Source: Oceanospirillum sp964342385
Lineage (GTDB): Bacteria; Pseudomonadota; Gammaproteobacteria; Pseudomonadales; Halomonadaceae
Length of the DNA: 64,000 nucleotides
NCBI GenBank assembly: GCA_964342385.1
Contig: CAYFGP010000001.1
Coordinates: 102,813-166,812 of the forward strand
Direction: 5' to 3'
A program made the translations under genes and the position numbers. Shown here in pieces: positions 44,537 through 51,954 of the stretch (within the stretch, counting starts at the first letter, position 1; each line of letters starts with the position of its first letter). The notes beneath the pieces are model-generated. The model was given only the letters and a program-made list of their open reading frames with translations, was not told the origin of the DNA and did no database searches.

Positions 44537-45919
44537 TTAACAAGCCACCGCGTTTACCGCTAAACCACCAGTAGAGGTTTCTTTGTATTTATCCTGCATA
44601 TCCAGACCGGTTTGACGCATGGTCTCAATCACCGAATCCAGAGAAACATGGTGCTGACCGTCGCCACGCAGAGCCAGACGAGCCGCGTTGATCGCTTTTA
44701 CAGCACCCATGGTGTTACGTTCGATACAGGGTACCTGTACCAGACCACCCACAGGGTCACAGGTCAGGCCAAGATTATGTTCCATACCGATTTCGGCAGC
44801 GTTCTCAACCTGTTCATTGTTACCACCCAGTACTGCACACAGCGCACCAGCAGCCATAGAACAGGCTACGCCGATCTCACCCTGACAGCCCACTTCAGCT
44901 GCAGAGATAGAAGCGTTCTTTTTATACAGCATGCCGATAGCAGCGGCTGTCGCCAGGAAGCGTACGATGCCTTCTTCGTTAGAACCCGGAACAAAACGGT
45001 CGTAGTAAGCCAATACTGCAGGAATCACACCCGCTGCACCATTAGTCGGTGCAGTAACCACACGACCACCAGCGGCATTTTCTTCATTAACGGCGATGGC
45101 GTACAGGTTGACCCAATCCATTACGGTGAGTTGATCTTTCAGCGCGTTTTCTGGCTTTTCCATCAGTTCACGGAATAGCTCATTGGCACGACGTCTAACA
45201 TTCAGACCACCTGGTAGAGTACCGGTTTGCTGACAACCGCGACGGATACAGTTATCCATCACTTGCCAGATATTCAGTACTGCTTCATTAACCTTTTCTT
45301 CTGTACCCAGGCGTGCTTTTTCGTTCGCCAGCACGATATCGGCAATACTCAGGTTTTCCTGTTTGCCAATTTCTAGTAGCTCTACGCCGTTATTAAATAG
45401 GTAAGGAAAAGTCTGACCGGAAACCGGTTGGCCTTGTTGATCCACTTCAGCATCGCTCAGGACAAAACCACCACCTACGGAATAGTAGATGCTGTCCAGA
45501 GTCACCATGCCTGCCGCATCAAAGGCATAGAAACGCATACCGTTTGGATGTTTTGGCAGAGACTCGCCAAAGTTGAAAGGCAGATCGCTTTTGCGGGTAA
45601 AAGGAATCATGCGCTCACCGGCCAGATTCAGTTCACCTTGCTCATCAATCTGTTGAATATATTCAGGCACTTTATCTGGGTTAACCAGATCAGGCTGTTC
45701 GCCCAGTAAGCCCAGTAATACAGCGATATCAGTGGCGTGTCCTTCACCTGTCATGGCCAGAGAGCCATATAGATCGACCTTGACACGAGCGGTGCCCGTT
45801 AACAGGTCTTTTTCACGCAGCTCATCAAGAAAACGGTTGGCCGCTACCATAGGACCAACGGTGTGAGAGCTGGATGGGCCGATGCCCACCTTGAACAGAT
45901 CAAAGATGCTGAGAGCCAT
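44537..45919 (-). CDS. sdaA: L-serine ammonia-lyase, iron-sulfur dependent
   Basis: A 460-aa single-chain L-serine dehydratase making pyruvate and ammonia. N-terminal SIFDLFKVGIGPSSSHTVGPM is the family signature of the beta domain. The C-terminal alpha domain has the [4Fe-4S] cysteines in EVGCQGEIGVACS and LTCDPVGGLVQVPC. GGAGG precedes the ATG. First gene of the minus-strand unit; its about 250-nt leader contains the structured element at 46069-46153. Together with glyA and gcvHPT it converts glycine to pyruvate. Confidence 0.96.
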   Translation of the reverse strand: MALSIFDLFKVGIGPSSSHTVGPMVAANRFLDELREKDLLTGTARVKVDLYGSLAMTGEGHATDIAVLLGLLGEQPDLVNPDKVPEYIQQIDEQGELNLAGERMIPFTRKSDLPFNFGESLPKHPNGMRFYAFDAAGMVTLDSIYYSVGGGFVLSDAEVDQQGQPVSGQTFPYLFNNGVELLEIGKQENLSIADIVLANEKARLGTEEKVNEAVLNIWQVMDNCIRRGCQQTGTLPGGLNVRRRANELFRELMEKPENALKDQLTVMDWVNLYAIAVNEENAAGGRVVTAPTNGAAGVIPAVLAYYDRFVPGSNEEGIVRFLATAAAIGMLYKKNASISAAEVGCQGEIGVACSMAAGALCAVLGGNNEQVENAAEIGMEHNLGLTCDPVGGLVQVPCIERNTMGAVKAINAARLALRGDGQHHVSLDSVIETMRQTGLDMQDKYKETSTGGLAVNAVAC

Positions 45920-46068
45920 TGCTCAGGCCTCCGACTTTTATTGTTTGATTACTGGGAGACATGTCGGGCTTATTTATTGCCAGACTTATTTCTATCGCTA
46001 AATATCACGCTGGTACCTTTCATTAAGAGTTGCTGAGTTAAGTGCTTGTTTAACGCAACCCGCAAACT

Positions 46069-46153
46069 TAAAAACCACTGCTTTTCGTCTCAGAGACGAC
46101 ACCCCTATCGTGGGCCGCTTAGCATGACCCGTTACCTCATGAAAAGCAGTGGT
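46069..46153 (-). ncRNA. Candidate structured leader RNA of sdaA, riboswitch- or attenuator-like
   Basis: On the minus strand, a perfect 13-bp closing stem (ACCACTGCTTTTC at 46074-46086 with GAAAAGCAGTGGT at 46141-46153) encloses about 54 nt. These can form CAUGA/UCAUG with loop GGUAACGGG, a short CCC/GGG stem, and CGUCU/AGACG with a 3-nt loop. The 3' strand of the closing stem runs straight into UUUUU, so the structure could terminate transcription. It matches neither the glycine riboswitch nor any family that I recognise. Function inferred only from structure and position. Confidence 0.5.
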
Positions 46154-46205
46154 GTGTACCATTTAGACTCAGACTAGCAATAGATTTCATAATTGGCAAC
46201 AAAAA

Positions 46206-46219
46206 TTTCCTATCGGAAA
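46206..46219. promoter_or_regulatory. Palindromic operator candidate, site 1
   Basis: TTTCCTATCGGAAA, arms TTTCC/GGAAA, lies between divergent sdaA and the XRE-cupin gene. The same palindrome, TTTCCTATTGGAAA, recurs before gcvT at 47604-47617, and both are followed by CTTA. Confidence 0.7.
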
Positions 46220-46339
46220 CTTATTTATATTTTGTTGATGTTAGGACTATATTGTTTCTTTAAAAGATACCTGCGCTTGTGTACCATTTTTGCTAATAGC
46301 ATCTTGGCGCCACGCCGGGAGCGGAGGAGTAGAAGATAA

Positions 46340-46972
46340 ATGTCTGACGAGCCACATTTCTTAAAAGAAGAAAAAGTCCAAATTAATCGTGCTGAAGTGG
46401 ACGCTGACGCTCACGTTGAGCCCCTGCAGTTAGGGCAACGGGTGCGTGAGATTCGTTTGAGCCAGAACCTGACTCTGGAAGAAGCCAGCAAGCTGACCGG
46501 CCTTGCCCGTTCCACCCTGTCTAAGATTGAGAACGAGCAGATCTCACCAACCTTTTCTGTAGTGAATAAGCTGGTAAAAGGTTTGGGCATCGATATTCCA
46601 CAGCTGTTCAGCGAGCCAACTCGTGGCATGGGGGCTGTAGGTCGTCGAGATATTACCCGTAAAGGTGAAGGTGCACCGCATCCAACGCCAACCTATGAAC
46701 ATGAATTGTTGGCAACTCAGCTGACCAAGAAGAAGATGATTCCTTACCGTACAGGGGTGCGGGCACGCTCTTTTGAAGAATACCCTGAGTGGGTACGTCA
46801 TGATGGTGAAGAGTTTCTGTATGTAGAAAGCGGGTCAGTGCTGCTCTATACAGAATTCTATGAGCCAATTGAGCTGATGGCTGGTGATTCTGCCTATTAT
46901 GATTGCGCTATGGGTCATGCACTGGTGTCCACCAGTGAGAATGATGCGGTAGTGATCTGGGTGACGGCGTAA
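46340..46972 (+). CDS. XRE-cupin transcriptional regulator of serine/glycine catabolism (putative)
   Basis: A 210-aa regulator: a polar N-terminal tail (1-30), an XRE helix-turn-helix (about 32-88, VREIRLSQNLTLEEASKLTGLARSTLSKIENEQISPTF) and a C-terminal cupin (about 140-208, VRHDGEEFLYVESGSVLLYTEFYEPIELMAGDSAYYDCAMGHAL). Such proteins (PuuR/SutR-like) sense amino acids or amines through the cupin. It is divergent from sdaA-glyA-gcvHP and upstream of gcvT-lipA, and palindromes flank both promoters. Its role as their regulator is inferred from position. A small hairpin overlaps its stop codon. Confidence 0.88.
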   Translation: MSDEPHFLKEEKVQINRAEVDADAHVEPLQLGQRVREIRLSQNLTLEEASKLTGLARSTLSKIENEQISPTFSVVNKLVKGLGIDIPQLFSEPTRGMGAVGRRDITRKGEGAPHPTPTYEHELLATQLTKKKMIPYRTGVRARSFEEYPEWVRHDGEEFLYVESGSVLLYTEFYEPIELMAGDSAYYDCAMGHALVSTSENDAVVIWVTA

Positions 46973-47085
46973 GCGCCGTTCCCCGCTTTTCTTTTCCTTT
47001 CTCTGCTGTTCTGTCTTTTCTGACTCTCCCATCTCATTATCAAATTGATTACTTAGCTTGATATTCCCCTTGGCCTATCTTCGAA

Positions 47086-47319
47086 GTGAGGCTTGTGTAG
47101 GTTGGGCTGAGCGGCATCTTAACATCTTGAAATCGCACATAAATTGAAGCCGCGAACCCCAACATTTTTTCGGTCACCAAGAGGCTGTCGGGTTGGAAAT
47201 ATTCAATAAATTAGAGACTTTTGATGGTATGGCTAGAAAGTGTTGGGGTTCGCGATTATCAAGATCTTAGTGAAAGATAATACCGTGTTTACGCTCAGCC
47301 CAACCTACACAAGCCTCAC
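47086..47319. mobile_element. MITE-like inverted-repeat element
   Basis: A 234-bp noncoding element bounded by perfect 28-bp inverted repeats (47086-47113 and 47292-47319, beginning GTGAGGCTTGTGTAGG). Inside are a perfect 14-bp pair CGCGAACCCCAACA / TGTTGGGGTTCGCG (47151-47164, 47241-47254) and a nearly perfect pair ATCTTGAAATCGC (47124-47136) / GCGATTATCAAGAT (47252-47265). The whole element can fold into one long hairpin. The GTAGGTTGGGCT motif is like interspersed repeats known in many proteobacteria. No transposase and no clear target duplication are visible. Confidence 0.8.
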
Positions 47320-47377
47320 GCTGAATCAGCTTTAGAGAGATTCATCCCTGAGCCTATATTTGTTTTATTGCTCAGAA

Positions 47378-47391
47378 TTTCCAATCGGAGA
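47378..47391. promoter_or_regulatory. Palindromic operator candidate, degenerate copy
   Basis: TTTCCAATCGGAGA differs from the sites at 46206 and 47604 at two to three positions. It lies about 225 bases upstream of the exact gcvT-proximal site. Confidence 0.4.
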
Positions 47392-47583
47392 CTCTTTTCC
47401 ACACATTATTTTCCTTTGAGAAACCTAAAAGTGGCTTTTATCGCTGTGGATAAGCCGGTGTTTCGGGATTTTTACAACACCTGATGATTTTGCTTGGTTT
47501 TATTAACCCATTGAAAATAAACAAGTTTGTTATCTTACCCATGGCATAATGCGACCTTGATTGGAAAAAAATCTTGCATCAGG

Positions 47584-47617
47584 TTTTCTATTGGTCTAAT
47601 TTGTTTCCTATTGGAAA
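47584..47617. promoter_or_regulatory. Palindromic operator candidates upstream of gcvT
   Basis: The exact palindrome TTTCCTATTGGAAA (47604-47617) is preceded, exactly 20 bases upstream, by a weaker copy TTTTCTATTGGTCT (47584-47597). A two-helical-turn spacing would suit cooperative binding of two dimers. A half site ATTGGAAA is also present at 47560-47567. Confidence 0.65.
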
Positions 47618-47831
47618 CTTAAGATCTGTGCAGATCTTTACCATCGACTTGATGTTTTCATTCACAAGGGGATGTGTATTCCAGTGTTACCGGCCAGGGG
47701 TGTTTTCAGGAGGTCGGGGCTGTTTGGGTTTAGCGACGGCTGATCAGATTAGGGTAGAAAGTCTGGTTCAGCATAAAACAGCACACTGAGTACATATTTT
47801 CCCAACCAATAAAAATTCAAAGAGGTTCGAT

Positions 47832-48959
47832 ATGGCTGAAACACAGGGTGCTCTGAAGAAAACGCCTTTGTTTGATCTTCACGTAGAGCTGGGCGGTAAA
47901 ATGGTACCTTTTGCCGGTTATGAAATGCCTGTGCAGTACCCGCTGGGTGTTAAAAAGGAACACCTGCAAACTCGTGAAAAAGCGGGTCTGTTTGATGTTT
48001 CCCATATGGGCCAGGTAAAGCTGACCGGTGCTAATGCCGCTGCAGCTTTAGAAAAACTGGTACCGGTAGACATTATTGATCTGCCAGCAGGCAAACAACG
48101 TTACGCGCTGTTCACTAATGAAGATGGCGGCGTAATGGATGACCTGATGGTAACCAACTACGGCGACTGGATCTATGTGGTAGTAAATGCCGCATGTAAA
48201 GAGCAAGATGTCGCACACATGCAGGCCAACCTGGGTGATGACGTTAAACTGGAAGTGCTGGACGACCGCGCTCTGGTTGCGATTCAAGGTCCTGAAGCCG
48301 CTCAGGCCGTGGCGCGTCTGGCACCGGAAGTTAATGAAATGGTGTTTATGGATTCCCGTCAGATGCAGATCGACGGCGTAGACTGCCTGGTATCTCGTTC
48401 GGGTTACACCGGTGAAGATGGTTTTGAGATCTCTATCCCATCTGCTGAGGCTGATCGTCTGTGTCGCCTGTTCCTGGAGCAGCCTGAGATTGAAGCCATT
48501 GGCCTGGGTGCCCGTGACTCTCTGCGTCTGGAATCTGGTCTGTGCCTGTATGGCCACGACATCGATACCACGACTACTCCTCTGGAAGGCAGCCTGATCT
48601 GGGCGATCTCTAAGTGTCGTCGTGCAGATGGTGAGCGTGCTGGTGGTTTCCCAGGTGCTGAGAAAGTACTGTCTCAAATTGCTAACAAAGACTGGACTCG
48701 TAAGCGTGTAGGTCTGCTGGGCGAAGGTCGTGCACCGGTACGTGAAGGTGTTGAGCTGTTTGACGAAGCCGGTAACAAGATCGGTGTCGTAACCAGTGGT
48801 ACTTTTGGTCCGACTGTCGGTAAGCCTGTTGCAATGGGTTACGTAGCCACTGAATTCAGTGCGCTGGAAACCGTTGTTTACGCTGAAGTACGTGGCAAGA
48901 AACTGCCAATGACCGTATCCCGCATGCCTTTCATTGAACAGCGTTACTACCGCGGCTAA
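47832..48959 (+). CDS. gcvT: Aminomethyltransferase, T protein of the glycine cleavage system
   Basis: A 375-aa folate-dependent enzyme that releases ammonia from aminomethyl-lipoyl GcvH and forms methylene-THF. Motifs: PFAGYEMPVQY, FDVSHMGQVKLTG, the catalytic Asp region and RSGYTGEDGFEIS, and the C-terminal GTFGPTVGKPVAMGYV. AGAGG precedes the ATG. It is the first gene of the plus-strand arm and separated from gcvHP by the regulator, unlike E. coli gcvTHP. Confidence 0.97.
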   Translation: MAETQGALKKTPLFDLHVELGGKMVPFAGYEMPVQYPLGVKKEHLQTREKAGLFDVSHMGQVKLTGANAAAALEKLVPVDIIDLPAGKQRYALFTNEDGGVMDDLMVTNYGDWIYVVVNAACKEQDVAHMQANLGDDVKLEVLDDRALVAIQGPEAAQAVARLAPEVNEMVFMDSRQMQIDGVDCLVSRSGYTGEDGFEISIPSAEADRLCRLFLEQPEIEAIGLGARDSLRLESGLCLYGHDIDTTTTPLEGSLIWAISKCRRADGERAGGFPGAEKVLSQIANKDWTRKRVGLLGEGRAPVREGVELFDEAGNKIGVVTSGTFGPTVGKPVAMGYVATEFSALETVVYAEVRGKKLPMTVSRMPFIEQRYYRG

Positions 48960-49060
48960 TCCCCCTGGATAACTCTGCTTCCTATCTGTAAAACCGGTAA
49001 AGGTTTGTCCGACCTTTACCGGCCCTAAGCATAAAAACAATTACACCCGTGAGGTGACGT

Positions 49061-50026
49061 ATGGAATTGATTCCTTTAACCGAGCTTAAAGGCGAATCCA
49101 AGATGGCGCGTCTGCGTCATAAGCCTGACCCTGAACGCAAACGCCTGAGAAAACCTGAGTGGATTCGTATTGATCCGCGCAGTAATGGCAATGTGAATAA
49201 AGTCAAAAAGCAGCTGCGTGACCTGAATTTACACACGGTGTGTGAAGAAGCCTCCTGTCCTAATCTGGCGGAGTGTTTCAGCAAGCGTACCGCCACCTTT
49301 ATGGTGATGGGCGCAATCTGTACCCGTCGCTGTCCGTTCTGTGATGTGGCCCATGGCCGTCCTATGGCTCTGGACCCAGAAGAACCCCGTCATGTTGCAG
49401 AATCGATTCAAAAGATGAACCTGCGCTATGCCGTAATTACCTCGGTGGATCGTGATGATCTGCGTGATGGTGGTGCGGAGCACTTTGCTCAGGTGGTGCG
49501 TGAAGCCCGTGCATTAAACCCGGAACTGACTGTTGAGATTCTGGTACCGGACTTCCGTGGTCGTATGGAAATCGCCTTGGAGAAACTGGGTGAGCACCTG
49601 CCAGATGTACTGAACCACAATCTGGAAACCGTACCGTCACTGTATAAGTCTGTGCGTCCTGGGGCGGATTACCACTGGTCATTGAACCTGCTGTACCAAT
49701 TTAAGCGTCTGCATCCTGAAGTTACCACTAAATCTGGCCTGATGGTCGGTTTGGGTGAGACCAAGGAAGAGATGATTCAGGTGATGAAAGACCTGAGAGC
49801 GAACAAGGTGGATATGCTGACTATCGGTCAGTATCTGCAGCCAACTAAATACCATCTGGCGGTTGAGCGTTATGTCACGCCGGAAGAGTTTAAAGAATAC
49901 GAAGAGATCGGCATGGAGCTGGGCTTCACCAACGTGGCCAGTGGTCCTATGGTGCGCTCCTCTTACCATGCGGATCTGCAAGCCAGCGGCGAGCGTGTCG
50001 GTAAAGATCTGGGCGTTGAGGTTTAA
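49061..50026 (+). CDS. lipA: Lipoyl synthase
   Basis: A 321-aa radical-SAM enzyme that inserts two sulfurs into octanoyl chains on GcvH and E2 subunits. The auxiliary cluster motif C-x4-C-x5-C (CEEASCPNLAEC), the radical SAM motif CTRRCPFC and the C-terminal RSSYHAD serine ligand are intact. GAGGTGAC precedes the start. lipA usually sits with lipB; here it is 100 bases behind gcvT, suggesting a copy dedicated to lipoylation of GcvH, possibly a second paralogue. Confidence 0.95.
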   Translation: MELIPLTELKGESKMARLRHKPDPERKRLRKPEWIRIDPRSNGNVNKVKKQLRDLNLHTVCEEASCPNLAECFSKRTATFMVMGAICTRRCPFCDVAHGRPMALDPEEPRHVAESIQKMNLRYAVITSVDRDDLRDGGAEHFAQVVREARALNPELTVEILVPDFRGRMEIALEKLGEHLPDVLNHNLETVPSLYKSVRPGADYHWSLNLLYQFKRLHPEVTTKSGLMVGLGETKEEMIQVMKDLRANKVDMLTIGQYLQPTKYHLAVERYVTPEEFKEYEEIGMELGFTNVASGPMVRSSYHADLQASGERVGKDLGVEV

Positions 50027-50029
50027 GGT

Positions 50030-50635
50030 ATGAATATGGCAAGTACAGTACAAACCATCAATAACCGCCTGGTGCATATTAACCTTTCTCTACAGGTTGA
50101 TAATGCCGGTGATGTCGGTGCCATTATGATGCGCGAACGTCCCTTTGTCGGTGAGTTGAACCTGGATATCGATCCGGACAATCTGTCGTTTCTGATTGCT
50201 GTAGGCGATGTTACAGGAGCTGCACAACCGCTGGCGGTAAGCCGTATCTCCTGCATCGGTCGTCTGGCGATTCTGTGGTTGGACGTAAACCGCTGGCTGG
50301 TACTGCCACCAACGGGCAGTCATCTGTCGGTGCATCAGGCGTTGACCGATACCTTTGGTCAGGATATTCGTTTTAATACCGAAGACGAGCAGATGCACGC
50401 GGAGCTGACTGAAGCTGCGGTGCGTTATCTGCTGGAAAGTGAAAATACTCAAGACGGTCACAATGAAGCAGCGGACCGTCGTATGGCCAGTCATCAACGT
50501 CTGCTGGATGAAGGGGTGATTATTCAGTCGCCTTCCGATCAGCAAGAATACGACATCCTGGTGCGTGATCTATGTGCTGAACACCTTTGGCAGTGGATGA
50601 GCCATCAGGAAAGCCAGCAGGTGGTTAACGGTTAA
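50030..50635 (+). CDS. Uncharacterised protein with weak resemblance to sarcosine oxidase gamma subunit
   Basis: A 201-aa soluble protein starting three bases after lipA, so surely co-transcribed. Its core (GELNLDIDPDNLSFLIAVGDVTG, then ISCIGRLAILWLDVNRWLVLPP) follows the pattern of SoxG/GcvT-like folds, where a G-R-x-LWLGPDEWLL segment occurs, but the match is loose. The C-terminal third is helical and polar. GAGG lies eight bases before the ATG at 50030; an ATG at 50036 is also possible. A role in folate or one-carbon transfer is suggested only by the neighbours. Confidence 0.7.
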   Translation: MNMASTVQTINNRLVHINLSLQVDNAGDVGAIMMRERPFVGELNLDIDPDNLSFLIAVGDVTGAAQPLAVSRISCIGRLAILWLDVNRWLVLPPTGSHLSVHQALTDTFGQDIRFNTEDEQMHAELTEAAVRYLLESENTQDGHNEAADRRMASHQRLLDEGVIIQSPSDQQEYDILVRDLCAEHLWQWMSHQESQQVVNG

Positions 50636-50785
50636 TAATCTCTGGTTAAGAGTGAAGTCTCAATACCCTTAACCTTAGCGTACAAACCTTAAGGTCTGGT
50701 ATTCAAGTACCATTCTCAAATACCAGGCCTTGCTGCTGGTGACTGTTGCAAAAATAGAAGCGTAGAAGATAGAAAGTAGGAAGTT

Positions 50786-51706
50786 ATGTCGATCTATACC
50801 CTAGTCACTCATTCCGAGTTGGAAGAGTATCTGACCCAATATGACATCGGTACTCTGGTGAGCTTCAAAGGCATTGAAGCCGGGGTGGAAAATACGAACT
50901 ATTTTGTCACCACCAGCGCCGGTGAATACGTACTGACTCTGGTTGAGTCCGTGTCCGCCGAAAAGCTGCCATTTATTCTTGGCTTTGTGGCTCATCTGTC
51001 TGACTCTCAAGTGGATGTGGCTCAACCCATTGTTAATCGTGCCGGTCAGCTTTTTGGTGAACTGAATCAGAGACCTGCGGTATTTATGCGTCGTCTTTCC
51101 GGCGCACCGCTGGATATTCCGACACAGACTCAGTGCTCGGTGATTGGTCGCACGCTTGCGGCCAGTCACCAAGCCGCCGACCAGTTACCGGCGGATGCTT
51201 ACCAGAATATTTATGATTGGAGCTGCGAAGTGCGTGATCGTGTTTGGCCTAAGTTATCCGATCATGAGCAAGCCAAGCTGCAACAGGCAGTACAAGCCGC
51301 CGGTAAACTGCCATGGGCAGAGTTACCTACAGGTCCAGTCCATGCCGATCTATTCCCGGATAATGCGCTGTTTGATGGTGATGAGCTGTCTGGTTTGATC
51401 GACTTCTACCACGCTTGCTCAACGCCTTATCTGTACGATCTGGCAGTCAGCCTGAATGCCTGGTGTTATGACGAATCCGCGCAAGAGTACGACAACGCTA
51501 AATCAGAAGCTTTGTTGGCTAGCTACAACACGGTACGTCCGCTGAATGAGCTGGAGCAGCAATGTCTGCCTGAGATGCAGAAGGTTGCAGCACTGCGCTT
51601 CTGGTTGTCTCGTCTGCGTGACAAGCTATTTCCAAAAGATGGTGAGTTTATCACCGTCAAAGATCCAAACGGCAAACTGCAACTGCTGGAGCGTTTAAGC
51701 GCCTAA
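50786..51706 (+). CDS. thrB: Homoserine kinase (type II, phosphotransferase fold)
   Basis: A 306-aa aminoglycoside-phosphotransferase-fold kinase of the Pseudomonas-type ThrB family, phosphorylating homoserine for threonine synthesis. It begins with YDIGTLVSFKGIEAGVENTNYFVTT and carries the catalytic GPVHADLFPDNALF (Asp in HADLF) and metal-binding LIDFYHACS. TAGGAAG precedes the ATG. It lies 150 bases downstream of the gcvT-lipA group and ends with a terminator. Confidence 0.93.
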   Translation: MSIYTLVTHSELEEYLTQYDIGTLVSFKGIEAGVENTNYFVTTSAGEYVLTLVESVSAEKLPFILGFVAHLSDSQVDVAQPIVNRAGQLFGELNQRPAVFMRRLSGAPLDIPTQTQCSVIGRTLAASHQAADQLPADAYQNIYDWSCEVRDRVWPKLSDHEQAKLQQAVQAAGKLPWAELPTGPVHADLFPDNALFDGDELSGLIDFYHACSTPYLYDLAVSLNAWCYDESAQEYDNAKSEALLASYNTVRPLNELEQQCLPEMQKVAALRFWLSRLRDKLFPKDGEFITVKDPNGKLQLLERLSA

Positions 51707-51723
51707 AGCAGACTTTGTACTCC

Positions 51724-51755
51724 TTACACTGGGATCTCTTTACACTGGGATCTCT
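51724..51755. repeat. Perfect 16-bp tandem duplication
   Basis: TTACACTGGGATCTCT occurs twice in direct succession (51724-51739, 51740-51755), just after thrB. Probably a replication slippage product. Confidence 0.85.
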
Positions 51756-51847
51756 TTTGATCGTTTGCTGCGTTTTTCCTGAGGGATAAGTGGCTGGAAC
51801 GATTAACGGTTTTCTCCGTTCTCCGGGGCAGCGGGGGCGGGGTCGGG

Positions 51848-51895
51848 AGGCACACTGAGCTGAGCTTTGTATCAGTATTCAGTGTGCCTTTTTTT
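51848..51895 (+). terminator. Terminator after thrB
   Basis: An 11-bp perfect stem AGGCACACTGA/TCAGTGTGCCT with a 20-nt loop, followed by seven T residues. Confidence 0.85.
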
Positions 51896-51954
51896 ATGCA
51901 CCGCTTTTTTATTTACAGTGATAGAGTCGCAAATGCTTTCTTCAGAGAAGGGGC

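Larger units (their letters stand above)
45920..46339. other. Divergent regulatory region, sdaA / XRE-cupin regulator
   Basis: Noncoding. From left to right: the sdaA ribosome-binding site, the multibranched leader structure (46069-46153, minus strand), the TTTCC-N4-GGAAA palindrome (46206-46219) and the A/T-rich promoter region of the regulator. Confidence 0.7.
46973..47831. other. Long intergenic region upstream of gcvT
   Basis: 859 bases without a supported gene. It holds a MITE-like element (47086-47319), one degenerate and one exact regulator palindrome (47378-47391 and 47604-47617), a weaker palindrome copy at 47584-47597, a DnaA-box-like TGTGGATAA (47445-47453) and the gcvT promoter and leader. 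A 71-codon frame at 47574-47789 looks spurious. Confidence 0.7.

Noticed and set aside
46069..46110. TPP-riboswitch-like words (GGGGUG and CUGAGA) in the sdaA leader
   Set aside because: CUGAGA lies in a tiny hairpin loop and the rest of the thi-box (ACCUGAUCUGGAUAAUACCAGCG region) is absent. sdaA is also not a thiamine gene. Judged coincidental.
47574..47789. A 71-codon plus-strand frame before gcvT
   Set aside because: It runs across the operator palindromes, has no ribosome-binding site and shows no recognisable protein features.
47320..47831. A glycine riboswitch upstream of gcvT, expected for this gene
   Set aside because: I looked for the conserved aptamer core segments and tandem architecture and could not find them on either strand of the leader.
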